This document shows positions 1 to 6,201 of a stretch of 12,491 bases of DNA, piece by piece. A model generated the notes under the pieces. The model was not told the origin of the DNA, searched no databases, and was given only the letters and a program-made list of their open reading frames with translations. The stretch is taken from the NCBI GenBank assembly GCA_002407725.1, contig DHOD01000027.1:1-12491 (forward strand), given 5' to 3'. Source of the stretch: Christensenella sp. UBA5399 (lineage in GTDB: Bacteria > Bacillota > Clostridia > Christensenellales > Christensenellaceae). Each line of letters opens with the position of its first letter. The first letter of the stretch is position 1. The translations under genes were made by a program, and so were the position numbers.

Positions 1-66
1 TACAAAGATTGGGGGCAGCCCAAGTATATAATATTTGGTACAGGAAATCAAAATATGTTAGAATGA
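1..66 (+). CDS. Possible C-terminal end of an upstream gene (partial)
   Basis: The first frame is open from base 1 to a TGA at 64-66 and gives a 21-residue tail beginning YKDWGQPKYIIFG. The composition is plausible for a protein end, and the direction matches the next gene. So short an open stretch also occurs by chance, and I recognise no family. A promoter-like pair overlaps it. This is a weak call. Confidence 0.25.
   Translation, partial: YKDWGQPKYIIFGTGNQNMLE
35..64 (+). promoter_or_regulatory. Candidate promoter for the phosphodiesterase gene
   Basis: TTGGTA at 35-40 and TAGAAT at 59-64 are separated by 18 bases. The same -10 hexamer appears in the better promoter ahead of the tRNA cluster. 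Transcription from here would give a leader of about 125 bases before the ATG at 199. The match is moderate and was read by eye. Confidence 0.35.
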
Positions 67-148
67 TGCGACGATGGTTTTTACAGATGGCATGAGACAG
101 GTTCCGTGCAAGTCTTGCGCGAAACACGCCGAGGCATAGGCGAAGCGG

Positions 149-179
149 TTCCAAATAACGCAGCTTTTTTTATTTGGAA
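149..179 (+). promoter_or_regulatory. Leader hairpin upstream of the phosphodiesterase start
   Basis: A perfect 10-base inverted repeat, TTCCAAATAA at 149-158 and TTATTTGGAA at 170-179, encloses an 11-base loop. It ends 8 bases before the AGGGG ribosome binding site at about 187-191. A run of seven T lies in the loop and the start of the right arm, so it is not a standard terminator. It could be a regulatory RNA hairpin, a protein operator or a weak terminator of the upstream gene. I do not recognise it as a known riboswitch. Confidence 0.4.
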
Positions 180-198
180 TCAGTATTAGGGGTTTGAT

Positions 199-1005
199 AT
201 GAGTATATTGATCATTTTGCTTATCGCGCTGGCCGTACTGGCTATATATCTTTTTATGACCTGTGCGCAACGGATGCCGGATGACGGCAAGTGGTTGAAG
301 GATTATAAATATGCCCACCGCGGGCTTCACGACCCATCCAGGCCGGAAAACACGCTGGCGGCTTTTACCGCCGCAATGGAGAAGGGTTACGGCATCGAGC
401 TGGACATCCACCTCTCCAGTGACGGCGAATTGATTGTGTTTCACGACAACACGCTTGACCGGATCACGGGAATGACCGGCAAGGTCGAAGATTATTCCGC
501 GGCGCAGCTTACACAGATGGCGGTCTGCGGTACCGGCCACACAATCCCTACATTAAAAGAAGTGCTGGCCGCAGTAGGTGGCCGTGTTCCCCTGCTGATC
601 GAAACAAAAAACGAGGGCGGCGCAGGCCCGCTGGAAGTCCGGCTTTCCGCACTGATGAAGGATTACGATGGACATTTTGCCGTGCAGTCGTTCTCCCCTT
701 TTTCAATAGGCTGGTTCGCCAAAAACGACCCCGGTGTGCTGCGTGGACAGCTCTCGTCCCGGTTCCATGAGGGTGCGGAGCATATTGCGCCCATCAAGCG
801 CTTTGTCATCCGTCACATGCTGACCAATTTTCTGGCAAAACCACAGTTTGTCAGCTATGAGACAGACGGTATATCCAGCTCTATTATCCGCAGGATGCGC
901 CGGTGCGGGTTGTATTCCCTTGTCTGGGTCGTCCGCAGTGCGAAAACACAGGCGGCCACTGCAAAGTACGTTGACACGATTATTTTTGAGGATTATACGC
1001 CATGA
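199..1005 (+). CDS. Membrane-anchored glycerophosphodiester phosphodiesterase
   Basis: The 268-residue product is a GDPD-family enzyme, which hydrolyses glycerophosphodiesters to glycerol-3-phosphate and an alcohol. Residues 2-20 form one hydrophobic N-terminal helix, so the TIM-barrel domain is probably tethered to the membrane. The catalytic signature is complete: H40-R41-G42, then RPENT at 48-52, E67 and D69 in the ELDIH metal-binding motif, H82-D83 in the second histidine motif, and E135 in LIETK. The domain is about the usual 240 residues. The start at 199 follows an AGGGG ribosome binding site by about 7 bases and includes the whole helix. The next gene's ATG overlaps this stop codon (ATGA), so the two are translationally coupled. 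The family assignment is firm. The true substrate is unknown, with phospholipid head groups or teichoic-acid-type polymers possible by family analogy. Confidence 0.93.
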   Translation: MSILIILLIALAVLAIYLFMTCAQRMPDDGKWLKDYKYAHRGLHDPSRPENTLAAFTAAMEKGYGIELDIHLSSDGELIVFHDNTLDRITGMTGKVEDYSAAQLTQMAVCGTGHTIPTLKEVLAAVGGRVPLLIETKNEGGAGPLEVRLSALMKDYDGHFAVQSFSPFSIGWFAKNDPGVLRGQLSSRFHEGAEHIAPIKRFVIRHMLTNFLAKPQFVSYETDGISSSIIRRMRRCGLYSLVWVVRSAKTQAATAKYVDTIIFEDYTP

Positions 1006-1253
1006 CCCACAGTCAATCAAAAAAACCTAAAATACGGCCGGTGCTTTCCATCGTCACAGGCGCATGCTCGTTTCTGATGCTGTACGACCCTGCATGGTTT
1101 GTAGGGTTTGGCCTTGCGGTCGCGGCGCTTATCCTTGGTATCCCCTGCCTCAAAAATGAGGATGCGCGCATCAACCGCCCTGCCCTAGTTGGCATCGTGC
1201 TAACCATTGCCGGCACAATTGTCTTCGCCGCCACCAGTTTTATTGCGTCTTAG
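1002..1253 (+). CDS. Small membrane protein, DUF4190-like
   Basis: The 83-residue product has a basic, polar N-terminus (THSQSKKPKIRP) followed by two or three hydrophobic segments at about 12-28, 31-48 and 59-80. Glycine- and alanine-rich helices around a short loop with NEDARINRP resemble the small DUF4190-type membrane proteins, but I cannot prove this by eye. The start ATG overlaps the phosphodiesterase stop codon and has GAGG at 988-991, ten bases upstream, so the gene is expressed with the phosphodiesterase. The TAG stop at 1251-1253 lies inside the left terminal repeat of the 165-bp inverted-repeat element. The original C-terminus may therefore have been longer or different. The function is unknown. 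Confidence 0.7.
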   Translation: MTHSQSKKPKIRPVLSIVTGACSFLMLYDPAWFVGFGLAVAALILGIPCLKNEDARINRPALVGIVLTIAGTIVFAATSFIAS

Positions 1254-1414
1254 AGCAAATTAACTTAACATAGGCGGGCATCTTCGGGAAAATCAGCTTC
1301 ATACAGCGTTGCAAAAGCTTGTCATATGTGCCGATATACCTGCGCTTTCGCGCCTTGCCTGAAACTGATTTTACTAGAACCTGCCGTAACCGACGCCAAG
1401 CTAATTGGCTCTAA
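1250..1414. mobile_element. Putative miniature inverted-repeat element (MITE-like)
   Basis: The ends TTAGAGCAAATTAACTT (1250-1266) and AAGCTAATTGGCTCTAA (1398-1414) are inverted repeats matching at 15 of 17 positions. More complementarity lies inside: GGCGGG at 1273-1278 with CCTGCC at 1380-1385 (one G-T pair), AAAATCAGCTTCA at 1289-1301 with TGAAACTGATTTT at 1360-1372 (one mismatch), and a small GCGC-TTTC-GCGC hairpin at 1342-1353. The whole element could fold into one long hairpin in DNA or RNA. A TA lies at the same place in both ends (1251-1252 and 1412-1413), which fits a TA-targeting transposase of the IS630/mariner type. No reading frame of note lies within. A non-mobile structured intergenic repeat is the alternative. 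Confidence 0.6.
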
Positions 1415-1418
1415 CCAG

Positions 1419-1447
1419 TTGATGTTTTATTGTATTTCAAATATAAT
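1419..1447 (+). promoter_or_regulatory. Promoter of the ABC exporter operon
   Basis: TTGATG at 1419-1424 and a perfect TATAAT at 1442-1447 are separated by 17 bases, a near-consensus housekeeping promoter. It starts five bases beyond the right end of the inverted-repeat element. It would give a leader of about 45 bases before the TTG start at 1502. Confidence 0.75.
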
Positions 1448-1486
1448 CTAAACATAATCCAAAAAAAATTAAAGAAATTTCCCATC

Positions 1487-1493
1487 AAGGAGG
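1487..1493 (+). promoter_or_regulatory. Ribosome binding site that fixes the TTG start
   Basis: AAGGAGG at 1487-1493 lies eight bases before TTG 1502-1504, an ideal distance. It is only two bases from the in-frame TTG at 1496. It lies downstream of the in-frame TTG at 1430, which is also upstream of the promoter -10 and cannot be the start of that transcript. Confidence 0.8.
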
Positions 1494-1501
1494 AATTGGC
1501 T

Positions 1502-3214
1502 TTGCTGAAATTGTATAAAGGATTGCAGAAATACGCAAAGCAGATGGTCATCCTGATCATACTGTTGTGCGTCCAGTCGTTTGCCCTGCTGTTCCTGCCC
1601 AACCTGATGTCGGTCATTATTGACCAGGGCGTGGTGGCGGGCGATATCAATTTTATATTGAGAATGGGGCTGTTCATGCTGCTGATCGCATTGTGCGGTT
1701 CGGCATCCGCAATTGGCGTGGGCTATTTCGCCTCCAAAATCGGCGTGGGATTTTGTACGGACGTTCGCAAGCGGATGTTTAAACACGTGGGCAAATTTAC
1801 GCTTGCGGAATTTGACCAGGTTGGCGCATCCTCACTGACCACACGCAGCACCAACGACATACTGCAATTGCAGAACTTTACGATCATGATGTTCCGGGTC
1901 ATCATTCTCGCCCCCATCATGTGTGCGGGCGGCGTTATACTATCCATTAACAAGAATCCCCAGCTCGCGCTTGTTCTGGTGATATGCATGCCCGTCATCG
2001 TGCTGTTCCTTGTATTGATTCTGCGGCGGGCATTTCCCGTCTTCCATGCCATGCAGCACAAGCTGGACAGGGTCAACATGGTACTTCGCGAAAACATTAC
2101 CGGCGTGCGCGTCATCCGCGCATTCACCGCCGAACAACGTGAAGAAGAACGCTTCCAGGAAGCCAACGCGGATATGACCCGCACATCCATCAAATCCCAG
2201 GTGATCATATCCACGCTGATGCCGATCCTGATGCTGATCATCAACATCGGTACTGTCATCGTCGTCTGGTTCGGCGGGCAGCAAATTTCACAGGGGACGA
2301 TGTACGCAGGCGACCTGATGGCGTTTATACAATATTTGATGCTGATCATGTATGCACTGGTCATGATGTCGCTGATTTTTGCGATGGCGCCGCGGGCAAG
2401 TTCGTGCGCCGACAGGATCAACGAAGTACTGGCAATCCATCCTACAATCGTCAACCCCGCCAGCGCCAAAACACCCCCGCAACAAACCGGCGTTGTGGAA
2501 TTTGAAAATGTGGAACTCACATACGGCGAAGCCGATATACCCGCAGTCGCCAACATTTCATTTACGGCGCGCCCCGGCCAAACGACTGCGATCATCGGCG
2601 CGACGGGCAGCGGCAAGTCGTCCATTATCGGCCTGATCCCCCGCCTGCGTGACGTGACCGGCGGCAGGGTGACCGTTGACGGTGTCGATGTGCGCGAATA
2701 CGAGCTTGACGCCCTGCGCAGCCGCATCGGCTATGTGCCGCAGAGCGCAATGCTGTTCTCCGGCACCATCAAATCCAACATCGCCTACAAAAATGAAAGC
2801 ATGACAATGGAACAGATTGTGCATGCGGCAAAAATCGCACAGGCGGATGATTTTATCATGCAGAAGAAAAAACAATACGACGATCCCATTGCCCAGGGAG
2901 GAACCAATGTATCGGGCGGCCAGCGGCAGCGCCTTACCATCGCGCGCGCCATTGCGTCGCAGGCCGATATACTGGTGTTTGACGACAGCTTCTCGGCGCT
3001 TGACTTCAAGACCGACGCGGCGCTTCGCCAAGCCATCAAGGAGAACGCGCAAAACGCCACCGTCATCATTGTGGCGCAGCGCATCAACACGATCATGAAT
3101 GCCGACACCATACTGGTGCTGGACAAGGGCAGGATCGTGGGAGAAGGCAAACACGACGACCTGGTAAAAACCTGCGACGTATACGCGGAAATTGCCAGCA
3201 CGCAACTCGCGTAA
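1502..3214 (+). CDS. ABC exporter half-transporter with degenerate ATP site (first subunit)
   Basis: The product has 570 residues: a six-helix exporter-type transmembrane domain (about 1-320), then one nucleotide-binding domain (about 335-570). Walker A is GATGSGKSS at 366-374 (K372), the Q-loop is in YVPQSAMLFSG, and the signature VSGGQ at 470-474 is intact. Two catalytic residues are altered. The residue after the Walker B aspartate D494 is D495 where glutamate is usual, and the switch histidine is Q526 (VAQR where IAHR is usual). This pattern marks the degenerate half of heterodimeric exporters such as TM287/288, BmrCD or LmrCD. The second half is encoded 14 bases downstream. TTG 1502 is chosen as the start from its ribosome binding site. 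The substrate is unknown; drugs, lipids or peptides are possible by family. Confidence 0.92.
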   Translation: MLKLYKGLQKYAKQMVILIILLCVQSFALLFLPNLMSVIIDQGVVAGDINFILRMGLFMLLIALCGSASAIGVGYFASKIGVGFCTDVRKRMFKHVGKFTLAEFDQVGASSLTTRSTNDILQLQNFTIMMFRVIILAPIMCAGGVILSINKNPQLALVLVICMPVIVLFLVLILRRAFPVFHAMQHKLDRVNMVLRENITGVRVIRAFTAEQREEERFQEANADMTRTSIKSQVIISTLMPILMLIINIGTVIVVWFGGQQISQGTMYAGDLMAFIQYLMLIMYALVMMSLIFAMAPRASSCADRINEVLAIHPTIVNPASAKTPPQQTGVVEFENVELTYGEADIPAVANISFTARPGQTTAIIGATGSGKSSIIGLIPRLRDVTGGRVTVDGVDVREYELDALRSRIGYVPQSAMLFSGTIKSNIAYKNESMTMEQIVHAAKIAQADDFIMQKKKQYDDPIAQGGTNVSGGQRQRLTIARAIASQADILVFDDSFSALDFKTDAALRQAIKENAQNATVIIVAQRINTIMNADTILVLDKGRIVGEGKHDDLVKTCDVYAEIASTQLA

Positions 3215-3228
3215 AGGGGGCGGTATAC

Positions 3229-5037
3229 ATGACAATGAACACCAATAAAAAAGCTTCGGATGCCAAAGCCTCCACTTTCTGGCCGACTGCCAAACGGCTG
3301 CTGGGCTACTTCAAACCTTACCGTAAAAAGGTGATCCTGATGTTTCTTTTTGCGGCGCTGGGCGTCGCCTTCCTGATCACCGGCCCGCGCCTGCTGGGGC
3401 ATTCCACCGATATCATTATTCAGGGGATTGTATATGATTCCGCAGGCAATGTCGCGGACGCGCATGTCAACTTCCAGGCGCTCAAGGTCAACCTTGCCGT
3501 ACTGCTGATTGTGTACGGGCTCTCCGCCCTGTTCACCTATTTGCAGCAGCGTACGACCGCACAGGTGGCACAGCGCACCATATACGACCTCAGGGAGGAC
3601 GTCGATAAAAAAATCCAGCGCCTCCCGCTCAATTATTATGACACGCATACGCACGGGGATATCCTTTCCCGCACCACCACCGATATCGAGCAGATCAGTA
3701 CCACAATCCAGCAGATGCTCGTGCAGTTCATTACGGCGGCCTTTACGATTATAGGCATCGTGATCATGATGTTCACCATCAGCTGGCAAATGTCCATCAT
3801 TGCGCTCTGTGTGCTGCCTGCCGCGTTGTTCCTCTGTTCCATCGTCATCCGCAAATCGCAGAAGTACTTTCTGGGACAGCAGGATAAGCTGGGCACGGTC
3901 AACAGCTATGTGGAGGAGCAATATTCGGGCCACACCGTGATCAAGCTGTATGGGACGGAAGAGCGGACGGAGGATGCGTTTGACGCAATGAGCGACGCGC
4001 TTAACGAGGATGCGCGGCGCGCACAGTTTGCATCCAGCATTATGATGCCTGTGACCAATCTGGTGGGCAACATCGGCTATGTGGGCATCTGCGTGCTGGG
4101 CGGCATTATGACTTCCAACGGCAACCTGACGATCGGCGCCATCCAGTCGTTTATCCAGTACACCCAACAATTTACGCAGCCCATCATCCAAACGTCCAAC
4201 ATACTCAACCTGCTGCAATCCACCATTGCCGCGGCCGAGCGTGTTTTTGACCTGCTGGACGATCCCGAGCAAAGCCCCGAACGCGAGAATCTTCAAGTAA
4301 TCGACCGCGCCAAGGGCGATATCGAATTTGACCATGTGCGGTTTGGATATTCGGCAGATAAAATACTGATTACAGATATGAACGCCAAAATCCAGCAAGG
4401 CCAGAAGGTAGGCATCTGCGGCCCGACGGGCGCAGGAAAAACCACGCTGGTCAACCTGCTGATGCGGTTTTATGACATCAGCGGCGGCAGCATCAAGATC
4501 GACGGCATCGACACACGCGACATGTCGCGCCAAAATGTGCGCAGATTGTTTGGCATGGTGTTGCAGGACACCTGGCTGTATTCGGCCAGTATACGCGACA
4601 ACATCCGTTATGGCCGCCCCGAGGCCACAGACCAGGAAGTGGAAGAAGCCTGCAAAATGGCCAACGCGGATTACTTTATCAGTACGCTGCCCGAGGGGTA
4701 CGATACGCCAATCGACGAATCCGCAAGCAATCTTTCCGCCGGACAAAAGCAGCTGCTGACAATCGCCCGTGCATTTTGCGCCGATCCGCAGATATTGATA
4801 CTGGACGAAGCGACCAGCTCTGTCGATACCCGTACCGAGAAGCTGATTGCGGAAGCGATGGAGCGCCTTACCAAAGGCCGGACCAACTTCCAGATTGCGC
4901 ATAGACTCTCCACAATACGCGACGCCGATCTGATACTGGTCATGAAGGACGGCGACATTGTAGAGCAGGGCAACCACGACCAATTGATGGAAAGGGACGG
5001 TGTCTACGCAGGCTTGTACAACAGCCAGTTTGCATGA
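3229..5037 (+). CDS. ABC exporter half-transporter with canonical catalytic residues (second subunit)
   Basis: The 602-residue product is an exporter-type transmembrane domain (about 1-340) fused to a nucleotide-binding domain (about 365-602). Walker A is GPTGAGKTT at 398-406 (K404), the Q-loop is in GMVLQDTWLYS, Walker B ends in D526 with the catalytic E527 in DEATSSVD, and the switch histidine is H558 in IAHRLST. The signature is LSAGQ at 502-506 rather than LSGGQ. It therefore complements the first subunit: its Walker residues and the partner's intact VSGGQ form the working ATP site, while its altered signature faces the partner's degenerate Walker site. The first helical hairpin carries an extended loop at about 64-85 (DIIIQGIVYDSAGN onward). 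The ribosome binding site AAGGGGG at 3214-3220 lies eight bases before ATG 3229. The stop-to-start gap of 14 bases from the first subunit indicates co-translation. Confidence 0.93.
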   Translation: MTMNTNKKASDAKASTFWPTAKRLLGYFKPYRKKVILMFLFAALGVAFLITGPRLLGHSTDIIIQGIVYDSAGNVADAHVNFQALKVNLAVLLIVYGLSALFTYLQQRTTAQVAQRTIYDLREDVDKKIQRLPLNYYDTHTHGDILSRTTTDIEQISTTIQQMLVQFITAAFTIIGIVIMMFTISWQMSIIALCVLPAALFLCSIVIRKSQKYFLGQQDKLGTVNSYVEEQYSGHTVIKLYGTEERTEDAFDAMSDALNEDARRAQFASSIMMPVTNLVGNIGYVGICVLGGIMTSNGNLTIGAIQSFIQYTQQFTQPIIQTSNILNLLQSTIAAAERVFDLLDDPEQSPERENLQVIDRAKGDIEFDHVRFGYSADKILITDMNAKIQQGQKVGICGPTGAGKTTLVNLLMRFYDISGGSIKIDGIDTRDMSRQNVRRLFGMVLQDTWLYSASIRDNIRYGRPEATDQEVEEACKMANADYFISTLPEGYDTPIDESASNLSAGQKQLLTIARAFCADPQILILDEATSSVDTRTEKLIAEAMERLTKGRTNFQIAHRLSTIRDADLILVMKDGDIVEQGNHDQLMERDGVYAGLYNSQFA

Positions 5038-5045
5038 TGGATTAA

Positions 5046-5564
5046 ATGATTTTGAAGCATAAAAACATTTTAATCATGCTGTCGTTTATTGCGGCCGGTG
5101 TCGCCCTGCCCTTTCTTTCGGGTATGGTGCACATAGAGCAGCATATTCTGCTCATGCAGGCTGTGGTAATAGTATGCGGTTTTTTCCTTCCGCTGAACAT
5201 GGCAATTGTCTGCGCCGCCATCATCCCTTTTTTGTGCTGGCTGCTGCTGCAGTTTCCCACGTTTTTTCCCGCGCTGCCCGTCACCGTATGCCAAATGGTC
5301 GCCATTGTGTCGTTTATCAACATGATGCATTTTGCACTGGGGCTTAGCCCATTCAAGTCACTGCTGATTTCTATTTTGCTTGGTTGGCTGGTGCTTTTTT
5401 CCGCAGCATCGATCTTGTCATGGCTTGTCGCCGATTTCAGTGCGGTCTCTTATTCATTTGGCATCATTGCCGAGGGTTGGCCCGGGCTGATCGCACAGCT
5501 CCTGCTGATCCCGCTCTTTGTAACCCATTGGGAGAAACGGCACGCGATCAGGGTCGACACATAA
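5046..5564 (+). CDS. Six-helix membrane protein resembling ECF-transporter S components
   Basis: The 172-residue product is almost wholly hydrophobic, with about five to six predicted helices and a short basic tail (HWEKRHAIR). The layout resembles substrate-binding S components of energy-coupling-factor vitamin transporters: small size, a central helix pair containing PLNMAIVCAAIIPFLCWLL, a following LPVTVCQMVAIVSF segment, and a C-terminal EGWPGLIAQLLLIPL helix of the PGxxxQxxLIP kind. The substrate (vitamin or cofactor) cannot be read from sequence. The gene starts eight bases after the ABC exporter stop without a clear ribosome binding site, so it probably depends on translation of the upstream gene. 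No ECF A or T subunit genes lie in the window, so they would have to be encoded elsewhere. The family call is tentative. Confidence 0.55.
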   Translation: MILKHKNILIMLSFIAAGVALPFLSGMVHIEQHILLMQAVVIVCGFFLPLNMAIVCAAIIPFLCWLLLQFPTFFPALPVTVCQMVAIVSFINMMHFALGLSPFKSLLISILLGWLVLFSAASILSWLVADFSAVSYSFGIIAEGWPGLIAQLLLIPLFVTHWEKRHAIRVDT

Positions 5565-5587
5565 TATTAAACGAGGTACTTGATTTT

Positions 5588-6199
5588 ATGTTTACTTGCA
5601 TACTTTTTGACATTGACGGAACATTGCTGGACACCCAGAAGGCTTCCTCGCTCTCGGCGCAAAAAACGCTGGAGGACATGACGGGCAACGCCCCGCCCCT
5701 TGCCGAGCTGGATGCTTTATTTGGCGTGGCAAATCATTTAATGGCGCAAAAATACAATGTCGACCCGGTGCAGTACACGGAGATTGTCGACAGGCATTAT
5801 GAGATTGTAAGTGCAAAATACAACCGCGTCTACCCTTTTGTGGTGGAGACGCTGGAGGAATTAACGCAAAAAGCGCTTACCCTGGGCATTATTACAGCAA
5901 AGTCGCGCTGGGAATACCAGCACGACTTTGGTCGGTTTGAATTGGAAAAATATTTTCGTATGGCTGTGACGGCCAGCGACGCCGACCCCAAACCCTCGCC
6001 TGCGCCCGTGGAAAAGTTTATCCAGGCGACCGGTGTTGACAGGGATGAAATACTGTTTTTGGGCGACGCGTCCGCCGACATCCGGTGCGCCCGCGCCGCT
6101 GGAATCTCTTTCGCCTTCGCAAACTGGAGCGGCAACAAGGTCATCACGGAATCCGATTACATACTGGACGATATCCGCGATCTACTGAATCTGCTCTGA
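5588..6199 (+). CDS. HAD-family phosphatase (phosphoglycolate/pyrophosphatase-like)
   Basis: The 203-residue haloacid-dehalogenase hydrolase has all four motifs. Motif I is FDIDGTLLDT, with nucleophile D8 and acid/base D10; motif II is T103 in GIITAKS; motif III is K135 in DADPKPSP; motif IV is D160 and D164 in LGDASADI. A helical cap at about 15-90 fits the Gph/PpaX-like subgroup, which dephosphorylates small metabolites or pyrophosphate. The exact substrate is not readable. The frame is open further upstream, to about 5384, but that part overlaps the preceding membrane gene and lacks family resemblance. ATG 5588, with GAGG at 5573-5576, puts motif I at the normal position. It is the last gene of the plus-strand operon. 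Its stop lies two bases from the stop of the convergent chemoreceptor gene. Confidence 0.88.
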   Translation: MFTCILFDIDGTLLDTQKASSLSAQKTLEDMTGNAPPLAELDALFGVANHLMAQKYNVDPVQYTEIVDRHYEIVSAKYNRVYPFVVETLEELTQKALTLGIITAKSRWEYQHDFGRFELEKYFRMAVTASDADPKPSPAPVEKFIQATGVDRDEILFLGDASADIRCARAAGISFAFANWSGNKVITESDYILDDIRDLLNLL

Positions 6200-6201
6200 T
6201 A

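Noticed and set aside
71..198. A known riboswitch class in the phosphodiesterase leader
   Set aside because: I could not match it to the conserved cores of any class I know; only a simple hairpin is supported.
1430..1501. An N-terminal extension of the first ABC subunit from TTG 1430
   Set aside because: It would begin upstream of the TATAAT box at 1442-1447 and has no ribosome binding site, whereas TTG 1502 has AAGGAGG at the ideal distance.
2785..4983. A 732-codon open frame on the minus strand opposite the two ABC transporter genes
   Set aside because: It lies wholly opposite two genes with complete ABC motifs, shows His/Asp-rich shadow composition and has no recognisable domain or ribosome binding site. 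Long antisense frames are common in this codon usage.
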